Translations under genes and position numbers: made by a program
Shown here: one piece after another, positions 8,753 to 17,188 of the stretch
Layout: each line of letters starts with the position of its first letter
Numbering within the stretch: position 1 is the stretch's first letter
The notes under the pieces: model-generated
Told to the model about the DNA's origin: nothing
The model's input: only the letters and a program-made list of their open reading frames with translations
Database searches by the model: none
Origin: an uncultured Lachnospiraceae bacterium
GTDB lineage: Bacteria; Bacillota; Clostridia; Lachnospirales; Lachnospiraceae
DNA length: 64,000 nucleotides
Direction of reading: 5' to 3'
NCBI GenBank assembly: GCA_947164865.1
Contig: CAMUYA010000019.1
Location: 1-64,000, forward strand

Positions 8753-9982
8753 CTACTTTAATCCATCCAAAGAGCCGTATATTGCGGCTCTCATTTTTCT
8801 TACCACCACAAGGGTTCCCGCCCCTCTTCTCTGGATAAAATACAGCATCACCATGTTTTCTTTGGGATCTACAAAGAAATAGTTCCCGGTCCAGCCATCC
8901 CAGCCGAATTCTCCAAGGCTTCCCTGGCTGCCCGCCTTTCCCTGATCCACCATAACTCTCATCAGGCCGCCATATCCATAACCACTGTTATATTCCCAAT
9001 CAAAGCTTACCTGCTGCGCCGGGGTGAGATGGTTGGTGGCAAGAAATCTGACCGAGGCAGATCCTATTATCCTTCTGCCCTTATATATTCCTCCGTTTGC
9101 CAGCATCATGGCAAAATGAGCATAATCATCTATGGTGGAAACAAGGCCGCATCCTCCCGCCTCGTACTCCACACCTTCGTGATAATACTCTCCCAGGTGA
9201 CAGCCGTCTGCCGCTATCAGCTCAAATACCCCCTTTTCATCAGGCTTTTCGAAATAATCATAGCTCATGGCAAATCTGTCCCACTTTTCCTTGGGAACAT
9301 AAAACCCGGTATCGGGCATCTGAAGAGGGTCAAATATCTCCCTCTTAAGAAAATCTCCGTATCGAACACCCGTCGCCTCTTCGATAACGCATGCAATTAT
9401 ATCCGCGGACAGGCCGTACATCCACCCTTCCCCCGGTTCAAACGCAAGCGGGTTGGTGGCTATCCTGCGCACCACTTCACGAGTGCTTATCATTTTTCCG
9501 CTACTGATATCACTTGTTATTTCATCGAAAATAAGCTGCATCCGTCTTCCGGACTCGCTGCATCCTTCCCAGTTTTCCCCGTAGGGGATCCCCGAGGTCA
9601 TGGTCAGAAGGTTCATCAGTCTGAGGGGTTTGGAGAGGGGTTCCTCGGAATAGGAAACAGAGCCGTCCTCCTTAGCGAACTGCTTAAGCACCTTGAGGTT
9701 TCCGTATTCGGGAAGATATTTTGATACAGGGTCGAGCAGATCTATGTAGCCCCTTTCCTGAGCGATCATCACGGCGACCGCCGTAACCGGCTTAGTCATG
9801 GAATAGAGCCTTATAATGGTATCACGGCGCATGGGAACACTGTTTTCCCTGTCGGCATATCCAAACTGGTTGTAATACAGCTCCTGCCCATCCTTTATGA
9901 GAAGTGCTGAATTGCCTACGACCCTTCCTTCGTCCACTTCGGCTTTCATAAGCCGGTCCAGAGTTTCTCCCAATTTGACCAT
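8753..9982 (-). CDS. Serine hydrolase of the beta-lactamase / class C PBP family
   Basis: The 409-aa protein carries the family's SxxK motif as SMTKP (Ser61, Lys64), a YGLSADI motif in the usual Tyr position, and a C-terminal block around FGWDGWTGNYFFVDP. These fit the EstB-like esterase / beta-lactamase-related group rather than a true beta-lactamase. There is no signal peptide, so it is probably cytosolic, and its substrate (an ester or peptide) cannot be read from the sequence. The start at 9982 is preceded by AAGGAAG. The leader carries an unusual four-copy repeat, listed separately. It lies downstream of potD in the same direction and could receive read-through from the pot operon. Confidence 0.8.
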   Translation of the reverse strand: MVKLGETLDRLMKAEVDEGRVVGNSALLIKDGQELYYNQFGYADRENSVPMRRDTIIRLYSMTKPVTAVAVMIAQERGYIDLLDPVSKYLPEYGNLKVLKQFAKEDGSVSYSEEPLSKPLRLMNLLTMTSGIPYGENWEGCSESGRRMQLIFDEITSDISSGKMISTREVVRRIATNPLAFEPGEGWMYGLSADIIACVIEEATGVRYGDFLKREIFDPLQMPDTGFYVPKEKWDRFAMSYDYFEKPDEKGVFELIAADGCHLGEYYHEGVEYEAGGCGLVSTIDDYAHFAMMLANGGIYKGRRIIGSASVRFLATNHLTPAQQVSFDWEYNSGYGYGGLMRVMVDQGKAGSQGSLGEFGWDGWTGNYFFVDPKENMVMLYFIQRRGAGTLVVVRKMRAAIYGSLDGLK

Positions 9983-10015
9983 AGTCTTATTCTTCCTTTG
10001 TTCGTCAGGCCTTCC

Positions 10016-10096
10016 TTTAACTGTCCTGCTTCGTCTTGTCTTGTTTTAACTGTCTTATCTTCACGTTCTTATCTTAACTGTCTTGCTTTACCTGTC
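10016..10096 (-). repeat. Four near-identical GACAGTTAA boxes upstream of the serine hydrolase
   Basis: On the plus strand TTTAACTGTC (10016-10025), TTTAACTGTC (10045-10054), CTTAACTGTC (10073-10082) and TTTACCTGTC (10087-10096) are spaced 29, 28 and 14 bp, multiples of about 14. They lie in the gap between potD and the hydrolase. They could be regulator-binding boxes or a decayed tandem repeat. Confidence 0.6.
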
Positions 10097-10116
10097 CTGC
10101 CTGCTTTTCACAGCCC

Positions 10117-11640
10117 TCACTGTCTTCCGGTGTCTCTGTTCTTCAGTCTTGTCCTTATCATTATAAACAGAATGCCCGCAAGCAAAGCACCGACAACCAC
10201 AAATACGGGAATCGGGATATTCTTTGCATTAAAGCAGCGCACATTTATCCACATCCTGTTTATTCTGGCGTTGGCATCGGGATCGAAATACCACATTACC
10301 GCACTTCTGTCTATTACATCCGAAGTGGGATACTGAGCATACAGCTGCCTTCTGGTCTGCTCCTCCGGAACCGTGAGTATATAGTCCTCATCCTCCGGAT
10401 CTTCTGAGAAGAAGTATCCTACAGGATAATCAACCACATCCTCTTCGTCATCTTCCGCGGCGTAGTTCCACTCAAGATACTCATATACTCTATCATCATC
10501 GCCGCCGGATATAACTGAAGTGTATCCGATATAATACATGTTCCTGACTGCGTTTTCCGGCATGGAAAGGAAGTTGACAAATGCCTCCGCAGCCTGCTTC
10601 TTTGCCGGATCGTTTCCGATCCCGTCCTTAAGCATTACCCATCCGTCAAACCAGAGGTTGGTGCTCTCCTCGGGAACCGCAAATTCCAGATAAAAGTCGT
10701 CCTCCTCGGCCTGGTCCATGGCGTATACCGCATCCCCGGACCACTGGTAGTTTGCCACCACCTTACCGGTGATCATATCGGCCTTTCCGCTGTCGGTCTC
10801 GAAAGAATAAAGATTATTCTTTGCCTTCTGCAGATAATCCTGCACCGCCAGCACTGTTTCCTCAGAGACATCATTCATCTCGTCCATAAGGAGTGACTGG
10901 TAGTCGGGATCTGCAATAAACGAGGGATCCGTAAGCTTGTCGGATTTTACCGCGCCTACGGCCGCAAACATAGAATCACGCACGTTATCTTTAATGGTGA
11001 TCCTGCGATACACATCCTCGTTATCAAAAATATGCCAGGTGGACGCATCCTCACGGCTCACCTCGTCGGGGTTGTAGATGATTCCCGTAACTCCCCACAT
11101 ATAGCCGGCTGCATATTTGCTCCAGCTCTCTCCGTTTATCTCATTCTCGTCAAATACGTCGCGTATATAGGGCGATACGCCTTTCACGTAGTAGTTATCC
11201 TCACCCTCTTCATCGAAAAAGCTCTGTGAAAAAGGCTCCAGCCAGTCTTCCGACATCAGCTTCATGATCATATAGTCGGAGGGACATACAAGGTCGTACT
11301 CATCACCTATGGTGAGCATATTGTAAAGCTCCTCGTTAGTTCCGAAGCAGCTGTACTCAACCTCGACTTTTTGACCATATGTCTCCAGATACCATTCCTC
11401 AAAATCCTCTACCAGAGAGTTTTCTCCAAAGATATCGCCGCTGTCCAAGTCGATGACCTCGTCATCTTCCCAGTCTCCCTCATCAATATACTCTTCCCAG
11501 TTGCAGACGCGGAGCACAATTGGCTGATCTGTGGATTCTCCGTCCATCGCAAAGGCTGTCACGGAATCTGAAAAAAACTCTCCAAGCACGACGGCAGTCA
11601 CTACCGTGAGAGCAAGAACCTGCTTGATCTTTTTCATCAT
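10117..11640 (-). CDS. potD: Spermidine/putrescine-binding protein (PotD-like) with C-terminal membrane anchor
   Basis: This is the substrate-binding component of the polyamine ABC transporter. The sequence LRVCNWEEYIDEG, the acid-rich binding region and the pattern VANYQWSGDAVYAMD match PotD/PotF-type proteins. At 507 aa it is much longer than the usual ~350. An N-terminal export signal (VLALTVVTAVVLGEFF) has no lipobox cysteine. Instead a C-terminal hydrophobic segment (VFVVVGALLAGILFIMI) followed by basic residues probably anchors it in the membrane. The middle contains acidic insertions (DDEEDVVDYP). The gene overlaps potC by 4 nt (ATGA) and closes the potABCD operon. Confidence 0.87.
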   Translation of the reverse strand: MMKKIKQVLALTVVTAVVLGEFFSDSVTAFAMDGESTDQPIVLRVCNWEEYIDEGDWEDDEVIDLDSGDIFGENSLVEDFEEWYLETYGQKVEVEYSCFGTNEELYNMLTIGDEYDLVCPSDYMIMKLMSEDWLEPFSQSFFDEEGEDNYYVKGVSPYIRDVFDENEINGESWSKYAAGYMWGVTGIIYNPDEVSREDASTWHIFDNEDVYRRITIKDNVRDSMFAAVGAVKSDKLTDPSFIADPDYQSLLMDEMNDVSEETVLAVQDYLQKAKNNLYSFETDSGKADMITGKVVANYQWSGDAVYAMDQAEEDDFYLEFAVPEESTNLWFDGWVMLKDGIGNDPAKKQAAEAFVNFLSMPENAVRNMYYIGYTSVISGGDDDRVYEYLEWNYAAEDDEEDVVDYPVGYFFSEDPEDEDYILTVPEEQTRRQLYAQYPTSDVIDRSAVMWYFDPDANARINRMWINVRCFNAKNIPIPVFVVVGALLAGILFIMIRTRLKNRDTGRQ

Positions 11641-12440
11641 ACAAGCCCTCCTTCCCTGTCGTCCTTTTTATTTCTATATATATTCATGCCGATGACCACG
11701 CAGATAACGATCACGAAAATCGCCGTCGAAAGAGCCCAGAGTGCGGTCTTTATCTCGGTGTGTGAGCCTCTGGTGGCGTTTACGACATAGGTACTTATGG
11801 TATCAAATGTAGCAGGCTTGGTGTAGGTGGCAATGAAATAATCATCCAATGAAAGAGTGATCGCCATAGCAAAGCCCGATACAATTCCTCCCGATATCTG
11901 GGGTATGATTATTCTCCTCAAAGCCACAGCGGGTGATGCGCCAAGGTCCAGCGCAGCCTCATACAGGCTCTGATCCATCTGCTTAAGCTTGGGGATGACC
12001 GAAAGGTACACAAAAGGCACCGAAAGCACCACATGTCCTATTATAAGAGGAAGAAATGTCTCCTTGCTTATCCCAAGCACTACCACAAGCAATATACACA
12101 GTGAAAAGCCCGTAACTACGTCGGCATTTACAACCGGGATCTGATTGACCACCCCTATAACCTGCCCGGTGCGCTTTTTGGAGTAAAATGCTCCTATTGC
12201 TCCGGCGGTTCCCAGAATAGTGGATATGATCGCGCTTCCCAGTGCCAGCGCCAGAGTTCCCCATATCATCTCCCCCAGCTCCGGGGTTGTGAAAAGGGTA
12301 ATATAATTTGCCAGTGAGAATCCTCTTATGGCACCTATCGTCGTTGAATCGGTAAAACTGTACACCGCAAGTATCAGGATGGGTGCGTACATGAATATGA
12401 GTCCGAGTGCCAGAATAACAGGTCCGATCGCTTTTTTCAT
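11637..12440 (-). CDS. potC: Polyamine ABC transporter permease PotC
   Basis: The 267-aa protein has six predicted membrane segments. The first is VILALGLIFMYAPILILAVYSF. The inner-membrane permease loop EAALDLGASPAVALRRIIIPQI is the EAA motif that docks on the ATPase. Length and order match PotC. It overlaps potB by 4 nt upstream and potD by 4 nt downstream, so the three are translationally coupled. Confidence 0.92.
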   Translation of the reverse strand: MKKAIGPVILALGLIFMYAPILILAVYSFTDSTTIGAIRGFSLANYITLFTTPELGEMIWGTLALALGSAIISTILGTAGAIGAFYSKKRTGQVIGVVNQIPVVNADVVTGFSLCILLVVVLGISKETFLPLIIGHVVLSVPFVYLSVIPKLKQMDQSLYEAALDLGASPAVALRRIIIPQISGGIVSGFAMAITLSLDDYFIATYTKPATFDTISTYVVNATRGSHTEIKTALWALSTAIFVIVICVVIGMNIYRNKKDDREGGLV

Positions 12441-13228
12441 AACAGCACTCCTTTCTGCCCCTCATCCTCCTCGGCAGAGCCGGAGATCAGAGTAAATACG
12501 CATATGATAAGAAGAAGTATCAGGGCTATCATCGATCCGCCGTGCCAGTCGTACGCGGAGAAATAGCTTCCGATAAGGCTTCCCATGATGTATGTGCTGT
12601 TGTAGAGCATATCAAGCACAACATAGTTGGTCATTGCCGGGAGAAATACCATTGATACACCGCTTATGATCCCCGGCATGGACAGAGGAAGCGTAACCTT
12701 TAAGAACGCCTGTACATCCCCCGCTCCCAGATCCTTTGCGGCTTCAAGCAGATTTCCGTCCAGCTTGGAGATCGCATTATAAAGAGGAAGGATCATAAAA
12801 GGAAGGAAATCGTAGGTCATACCGATGACCGAATTGATAAAGGGATGGAATGCAAGGTTTCCCTCTATTGCCGTAAGGATTTCCTTTAATGCGGTAAGCC
12901 TCAAAGTGAAATTGATCCACATGGGCATGACAAAAAGCATCACCACTACAGCCTTGGCCTTGAATCCGCTCTTGGCCAGCACATAAGCTATGGGGTAAGC
13001 TATTACAAGGCACACCACTGTCACCGCAAGAGCCAGCATAAGTGAGTAAAACAGCGTGCCTATGGTATTTGAATCGGTAAAGAAACCGATAAGATTTGCT
13101 GCGGAAAAATGTCCCGTACTGTTGGTAAACGCATAATAAAAGAGAACTATCAGGGGTGCGACCACGAAAAGCAGCAGAAATACCGCATAGGGGATCCCCA
13201 GATATTTTCTCGCAAATATCTTTTTCAT
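12437..13228 (-). CDS. potB: Polyamine ABC transporter permease PotB
   Basis: This 263-aa integral membrane protein has about six helices and the EAA loop LLEAAKDLGAGDVQAFLKVTLP. It is the second half of the permease heterodimer with PotC. The gene begins 12 nt after the potA stop with a GGAGG ribosome site, and ends in a 4-nt overlap with potC. The C-terminus (SAEEDEGQKGVLL) is acidic and cytoplasmic. Confidence 0.92.
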   Translation of the reverse strand: MKKIFARKYLGIPYAVFLLLFVVAPLIVLFYYAFTNSTGHFSAANLIGFFTDSNTIGTLFYSLMLALAVTVVCLVIAYPIAYVLAKSGFKAKAVVVMLFVMPMWINFTLRLTALKEILTAIEGNLAFHPFINSVIGMTYDFLPFMILPLYNAISKLDGNLLEAAKDLGAGDVQAFLKVTLPLSMPGIISGVSMVFLPAMTNYVVLDMLYNSTYIMGSLIGSYFSAYDWHGGSMIALILLLIICVFTLISGSAEEDEGQKGVLL

Positions 13229-13240
13229 CCGGTGCTCCTC

Positions 13241-14677
13241 CTACTTCTTGATCGCGAATTTCATCTTATCTTCCGGAAGGATAAGGCCTACCACATCATC
13301 CATGTTCCAGAGATATTCATCATCAACAATAAGGTCGTGACCGTGCACGGTACGCACTACATAGCTGTAATGATCGCCCTTATAAATAAGGTTTATTATC
13401 TTTCCGCTGGTAAGTCCGGCATCCTCATCATCACTCATCTGAATGTCACCGGGCTCGATGGAAACCAGTACCTTAAGCTTGTCTGTGTCGATCTTCTCTC
13501 CGCTTGCATCCCTTAGTTCACCGTCCGTTATCTTTGATCCGGGTATAAGCTTCGTGAGATCGCATGTTATTTTATGATCCGCATACTCAAGATTAAGATC
13601 ATCGCCCACTTCTGCCTCAAATCTTGTGGTGTGGTCTTCAGCTATCATGATATGTATTCCGTCGGGATCGAGCTTCATTCCGATCTCATCTCCGACCTTT
13701 GCTGACTTGGTCGACTGGATCACCATCTCGTATTTACCGGATTCAACAGCGATCTCGTAGTGGATACCCTTAAAGATAACAGATGTAACTTTTCCCACTA
13801 TGGTTCCTTCCGCGGGGGGTGTCATAACAACATCCTCGGGGCGGACTACCACGTCCACAAGGGTTCCCTCATCCACATCATCCACACACTCGAATTCCCC
13901 GCCTGCAAAACGAACCTTGAGATGCCCTGTCATTATGCCCTTGAAAATGTTGCTCTCACCGATAAAGTCGGCAACAAACGCGTTCTTGGGCTCATTGTAG
14001 ATGTCCTCGGGCGTTCCGATCTGCTGGGTGCGTCCGCCGTTCATTACCACGATGGTATCGGACATGGTAAGAGCCTCCTCCTGATCGTGGGTAACGTAGA
14101 TAAAGGTGATCCCCAGCTGAGCATGCATATTTTTAAGCTCGAGCTGCATTTCCTTTCTCATCTTGAGGTCCAGCGCTCCAAGAGGCTCGTCCAGAAGCAG
14201 GATTTTGGGCTCATTTACAAGCGCACGTGCGATAGCTATTCTCTGCTGCTGACCTCCCGAGAGAGTTGACACTCTTCTCTTTTCAAAGCCTTCAAGGTCA
14301 ACCATCTCGAGTACACGCCCAACCTTTTTGGCGATAACATCCGGTGCCAGCCCCTTAAGCTTAAGCCCGAAAGCGATGTTTTCAAATATATTCATATGCG
14401 GAAAAAGTGCATACCTCTGAAAGACCGTATTTATCGGCCTTTTGTTGGGGGGAAGCTGTGCTATATCCTGCCCGTCCAGAAGGATCTGTCCTTTTGTGGG
14501 AAGGTCAAACCCGGCTATCATTCGAAGCGTAGTCGTCTTACCGCATCCCGAGGGTCCCAGGAATGTAACGAATTCTCCCTTTCTGACCTGAAGATTAAAA
14601 TCGTCAACAGCCGTAAAGCCGTTATCTTCGTAGGTCTTGGTGATGTTTTTCAGTTCAATGATGTACTTTTCTGCCAT
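13241..14677 (-). CDS. potA: Polyamine ABC transporter ATPase PotA with extended C-terminus
   Basis: This ATPase energises the PotBC permease. Motifs in order are Walker [11 protein letters not shown]-loop VFQRYALFP, signature LSGGQQQR, Walker [13 protein letters not shown] and the His switch [10 protein letters not shown]. After the ~240-residue nucleotide-binding domain comes an unusually long regulatory part. Typical PotA ends near 370 residues, whereas this one has ~478, with what looks like two TOBE-like beta modules (around [14 protein letters not shown] and again [14 protein letters not shown]). The ORF opens at 14719, but AAGGAG at 14687-14692 selects the ATG at 14677 ([11 protein letters not shown]). 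It is the first gene of the operon, divergent from the GH120 gene. Confidence 0.92.
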   Translation of the reverse strand: MAEKYIIELKNITKTYEDNGFTAVDDFNLQVRKGEFVTFLGPSGCGKTTTLRMIAGFDLPTKGQILLDGQDIAQLPPNKRPINTVFQRYALFPHMNIFENIAFGLKLKGLAPDVIAKKVGRVLEMVDLEGFEKRRVSTLSGGQQQRIAIARALVNEPKILLLDEPLGALDLKMRKEMQLELKNMHAQLGITFIYVTHDQEEALTMSDTIVVMNGGRTQQIGTPEDIYNEPKNAFVADFIGESNIFKGIMTGHLKVRFAGGEFECVDDVDEGTLVDVVVRPEDVVMTPPAEGTIVGKVTSVIFKGIHYEIAVESGKYEMVIQSTKSAKVGDEIGMKLDPDGIHIMIAEDHTTRFEAEVGDDLNLEYADHKITCDLTKLIPGSKITDGELRDASGEKIDTDKLKVLVSIEPGDIQMSDDEDAGLTSGKIINLIYKGDHYSYVVRTVHGHDLIVDDEYLWNMDDVVGLILPEDKMKFAIKK

Positions 14678-15099
14678 TTTCATTCGCTCCTTGCATCTAC
14701 TGCGTTTTTCAGCACACATAAAAAGCGCCTTTGTTCAAACTCACACTGTAGTCATTTACAAAGCAATGAGCTTCTTTATTTCCGAAACTCAAGGAAAGTA
14801 ATGACCCGTTAAATTTGGACAAAAGCACTCTTCGCTCGGGCATTTATGACAATGTATCATATATAAATGAAAAAATAAAGGGGTTAAACGCAATTTTACG
14901 ATAAAAAACAGAATTTAGCAAAATATACATAGTTTCTGCACTTTTCTGGATATCCTTTTCCCGTCGGATATTATATAGTCATATATACAGAGAAAGATTC
15001 CGGGGCGGAATAAAACAAAGAATTATAAGAAAAAACAAAGAATCCCAAAAAGAATCAAAATTAAGTAACAACAGACAAATCATAACACGGAGGTATATC
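14678..15099. other. Divergent intergenic region between potA and the GH120 gene
   Basis: This 422-bp AT-rich stretch must hold both promoters. Minus-strand TATATATGATAC (about 14855-14870) and plus-strand TATTATATAG (about 14968-14978) are plausible -10 regions, but neither has a clear -35. I see no gene and no riboswitch that I can name. The potA leader would be about 150-180 nt. Confidence 0.4.
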
Positions 15100-17112
15100 A
15101 TGGCAAAAAACAGGACTTTCTATGTAAACATCAGCGCCTCAAAGGACGGAAACGGCTCCAAAGAGATGCCTTTCAAGCACATTAACGATGCCGCAAAGGT
15201 TGCGGAAGCGGGTGACGAGATAATAGTTGCTCCCGGCATCTACCGCGAATATGTGTGCCCTAAGAATGCGGGAACTGAGGATGCTCCCATCGTTTACCGA
15301 TCTGAAAAGCCCCTCGGAGCGGTGATCACCGGTGCCGAAGTATTAAAGAACTGGAAAAAGTACAAGGGCGATGTGTGGACCGCACGCGTGAGCAACAGCA
15401 TGTTCGGGGCCTTCAATCCCTATAAGGAGATAATCGGCGGCGACTGGTATTTTTCAGACAAGATAAGACATCCGGGTGCCGTGTTCCTTAACGATAAGAT
15501 GTTGTTTGAGGCAGACTCTCTTGATGAGTGCGTTAAGGCTCCCGTTGACAAATTTGCATGGGACAGTGAAGGATCCAGATACAAATACTTTGTTCAGCAG
15601 GACGAAAAGACTGATGAAACCGTGCTTTATGCCAACTTCAGAGGTGCGGATCCCAACAAGGAAAACGTTGAGATCAGTGTGCGTAGAAACTGCTTCATGC
15701 CGGACAAAAATTATGTAAACTATATTACGGTTTCAGGCTTTAATATCAATAAGGCTGCCACCACCTGGGCACCTCCCGCAGCATATCAGGACGGAATGAT
15801 CGGCCCCCACTGGTCAAAGGGCTGGGTAATCGAGGACTGCGAGATATACGGAAGCCGCTGCTGCGGAATCTCCCTCGGAAAATACCTTGATCCCGAGAAC
15901 GATATGTACTTTACAAAGAAATGGGTAAAGAGCCCCACTCAGATGGAACGCGACGCAGTTTGCCGCGGGCAGTTCCACGGCTGGACCAAGGAGCGCATAG
16001 GAAGCCATACCGTGCGCCGCTGTCACATCCATCACTGCGAGCAGACCGGTATCGTCGGAAGAATGGGAGCTGTTTTCTCTACGATCGAGGACAATCACAT
16101 CCACGATATCTGCACATCTTCGCAGCTGCGCGGCGCCGAGACGGCAGGCATCAAGCTCCACGCCGGAATAGATGTTACCATACGCAGGAATCACATTCAT
16201 CACTGCATCATGGGTGTGTGGCTTGACTGGGAGGCTCAGGGTGCAAGAGTAAGTCAGAATCTGATGCATGACAACTACCATCCCGACGGTGTTGACACCG
16301 TTAACGGTATCATGTTCCACACCGATGTGTTTATAGAGGTCGGACACGGTCCTACTCTTATCGATAACAACCTTCTGCTCTCAAAGGTTTCCGTCACAAT
16401 ACCCAGTGAAGGCATTGCCTGCGTTCACAACCTTATGCTCGGCTCCTTCAGCCTCATCAATTCCGGAGTGGACAGCATCGTGAACGGACAGCGCGAGCCC
16501 CGCTACACCCCCTACCACATCCGTCACAGGACGGAGGTCGCAGGCTTTATGACCATCCTCCACGGAGATGACAGGATCTACAACAATATCTTTGTCCAGA
16601 AGTATAAAATAGAGGACAAAAAGAAAACACCTCAGGATGCCGATTACATGGCTGTGGGAACCAAATGTTTTGACATATTCCCCACATACAAGGAATGGCA
16701 TGCACCTTTTGAAAAGGGAGACCGTCCCGATATGGGTGCCCTTGCCAATGCTCACTTCGGACATCTTCCCGTATGGCTTGCAGGCAATGCGTACTTTAAC
16801 GGTGCGAATGTGTGCAAGAATGAAAAAGACAAGCTTGTGGACAAGAAGAACAAGGTGAATATAGAGCTTGTTGAAAAGGACGGAAAATACACTCTCAAGA
16901 CAAATGTGTATTCCTTCCTGAAAGGCTTTAATGTAGGCATGATCGACAGTGATATCCTCGGCTGCGCATTTGAGCCCGAGCAGCGCTTCGAGTCTCCCGA
17001 CGGAAGCACCATCACCTTCAATTCCGACTTCCTCGGTAACCACAGGGATCTGAATGTGATCCCCGGTCCCTTCGCAGATGAAAAATCCGCTAAACAGGTA
17101 CTGTGGAAGTAA
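15100..17112 (+). CDS. GH120-type beta-xylosidase (parallel beta-helix)
   Basis: The 670-aa protein matches, in order and over its length, my recollection of the Thermoanaerobacterium GH120 beta-xylosidase XylC: FNPYKEIIGGDWYFSD, GADPNKENVEISVRR, ATTWAPPAAYQDGMIGPHWSKGW, AGIKLHAGIDV and WLDWEAQGARVSQN. GH120 enzymes release xylose from xylo-oligosaccharides. The two catalytic acids should be Asp376 in WLDWEAQG and Glu413 in VFIEVGHGP, by analogy. The N-terminus shows the right-handed beta-helix entry (NDAAKVAEAGDEIIVAPGIYRE). It has no signal peptide, so it acts on imported oligosaccharides. GGAGG sits 6 nt before the ATG. It is the only long plus-strand gene in the first 30 kb and has its own terminator. 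Confidence 0.85.
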   Translation: MAKNRTFYVNISASKDGNGSKEMPFKHINDAAKVAEAGDEIIVAPGIYREYVCPKNAGTEDAPIVYRSEKPLGAVITGAEVLKNWKKYKGDVWTARVSNSMFGAFNPYKEIIGGDWYFSDKIRHPGAVFLNDKMLFEADSLDECVKAPVDKFAWDSEGSRYKYFVQQDEKTDETVLYANFRGADPNKENVEISVRRNCFMPDKNYVNYITVSGFNINKAATTWAPPAAYQDGMIGPHWSKGWVIEDCEIYGSRCCGISLGKYLDPENDMYFTKKWVKSPTQMERDAVCRGQFHGWTKERIGSHTVRRCHIHHCEQTGIVGRMGAVFSTIEDNHIHDICTSSQLRGAETAGIKLHAGIDVTIRRNHIHHCIMGVWLDWEAQGARVSQNLMHDNYHPDGVDTVNGIMFHTDVFIEVGHGPTLIDNNLLLSKVSVTIPSEGIACVHNLMLGSFSLINSGVDSIVNGQREPRYTPYHIRHRTEVAGFMTILHGDDRIYNNIFVQKYKIEDKKKTPQDADYMAVGTKCFDIFPTYKEWHAPFEKGDRPDMGALANAHFGHLPVWLAGNAYFNGANVCKNEKDKLVDKKNKVNIELVEKDGKYTLKTNVYSFLKGFNVGMIDSDILGCAFEPEQRFESPDGSTITFNSDFLGNHRDLNVIPGPFADEKSAKQVLWK

Positions 17113-17137
17113 ATCGAATATACCATGAGCTAACATC

Positions 17138-17174
17138 AAAAAACCTGCACATCAGGATCGATGTGCAGGTTTTA
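17138..17174. terminator. Bidirectional terminator between GH120 and DUF5648 member B
   Basis: A perfect 12-bp stem, AACCTGCACATC (142-153) with its complement (160-171), has a 6-nt loop and is flanked by A-runs on the left and T-runs on the right. It would stop transcription from both convergent genes. Confidence 0.9.
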
Positions 17175-17188
17175 TTATGCCTATGTTT

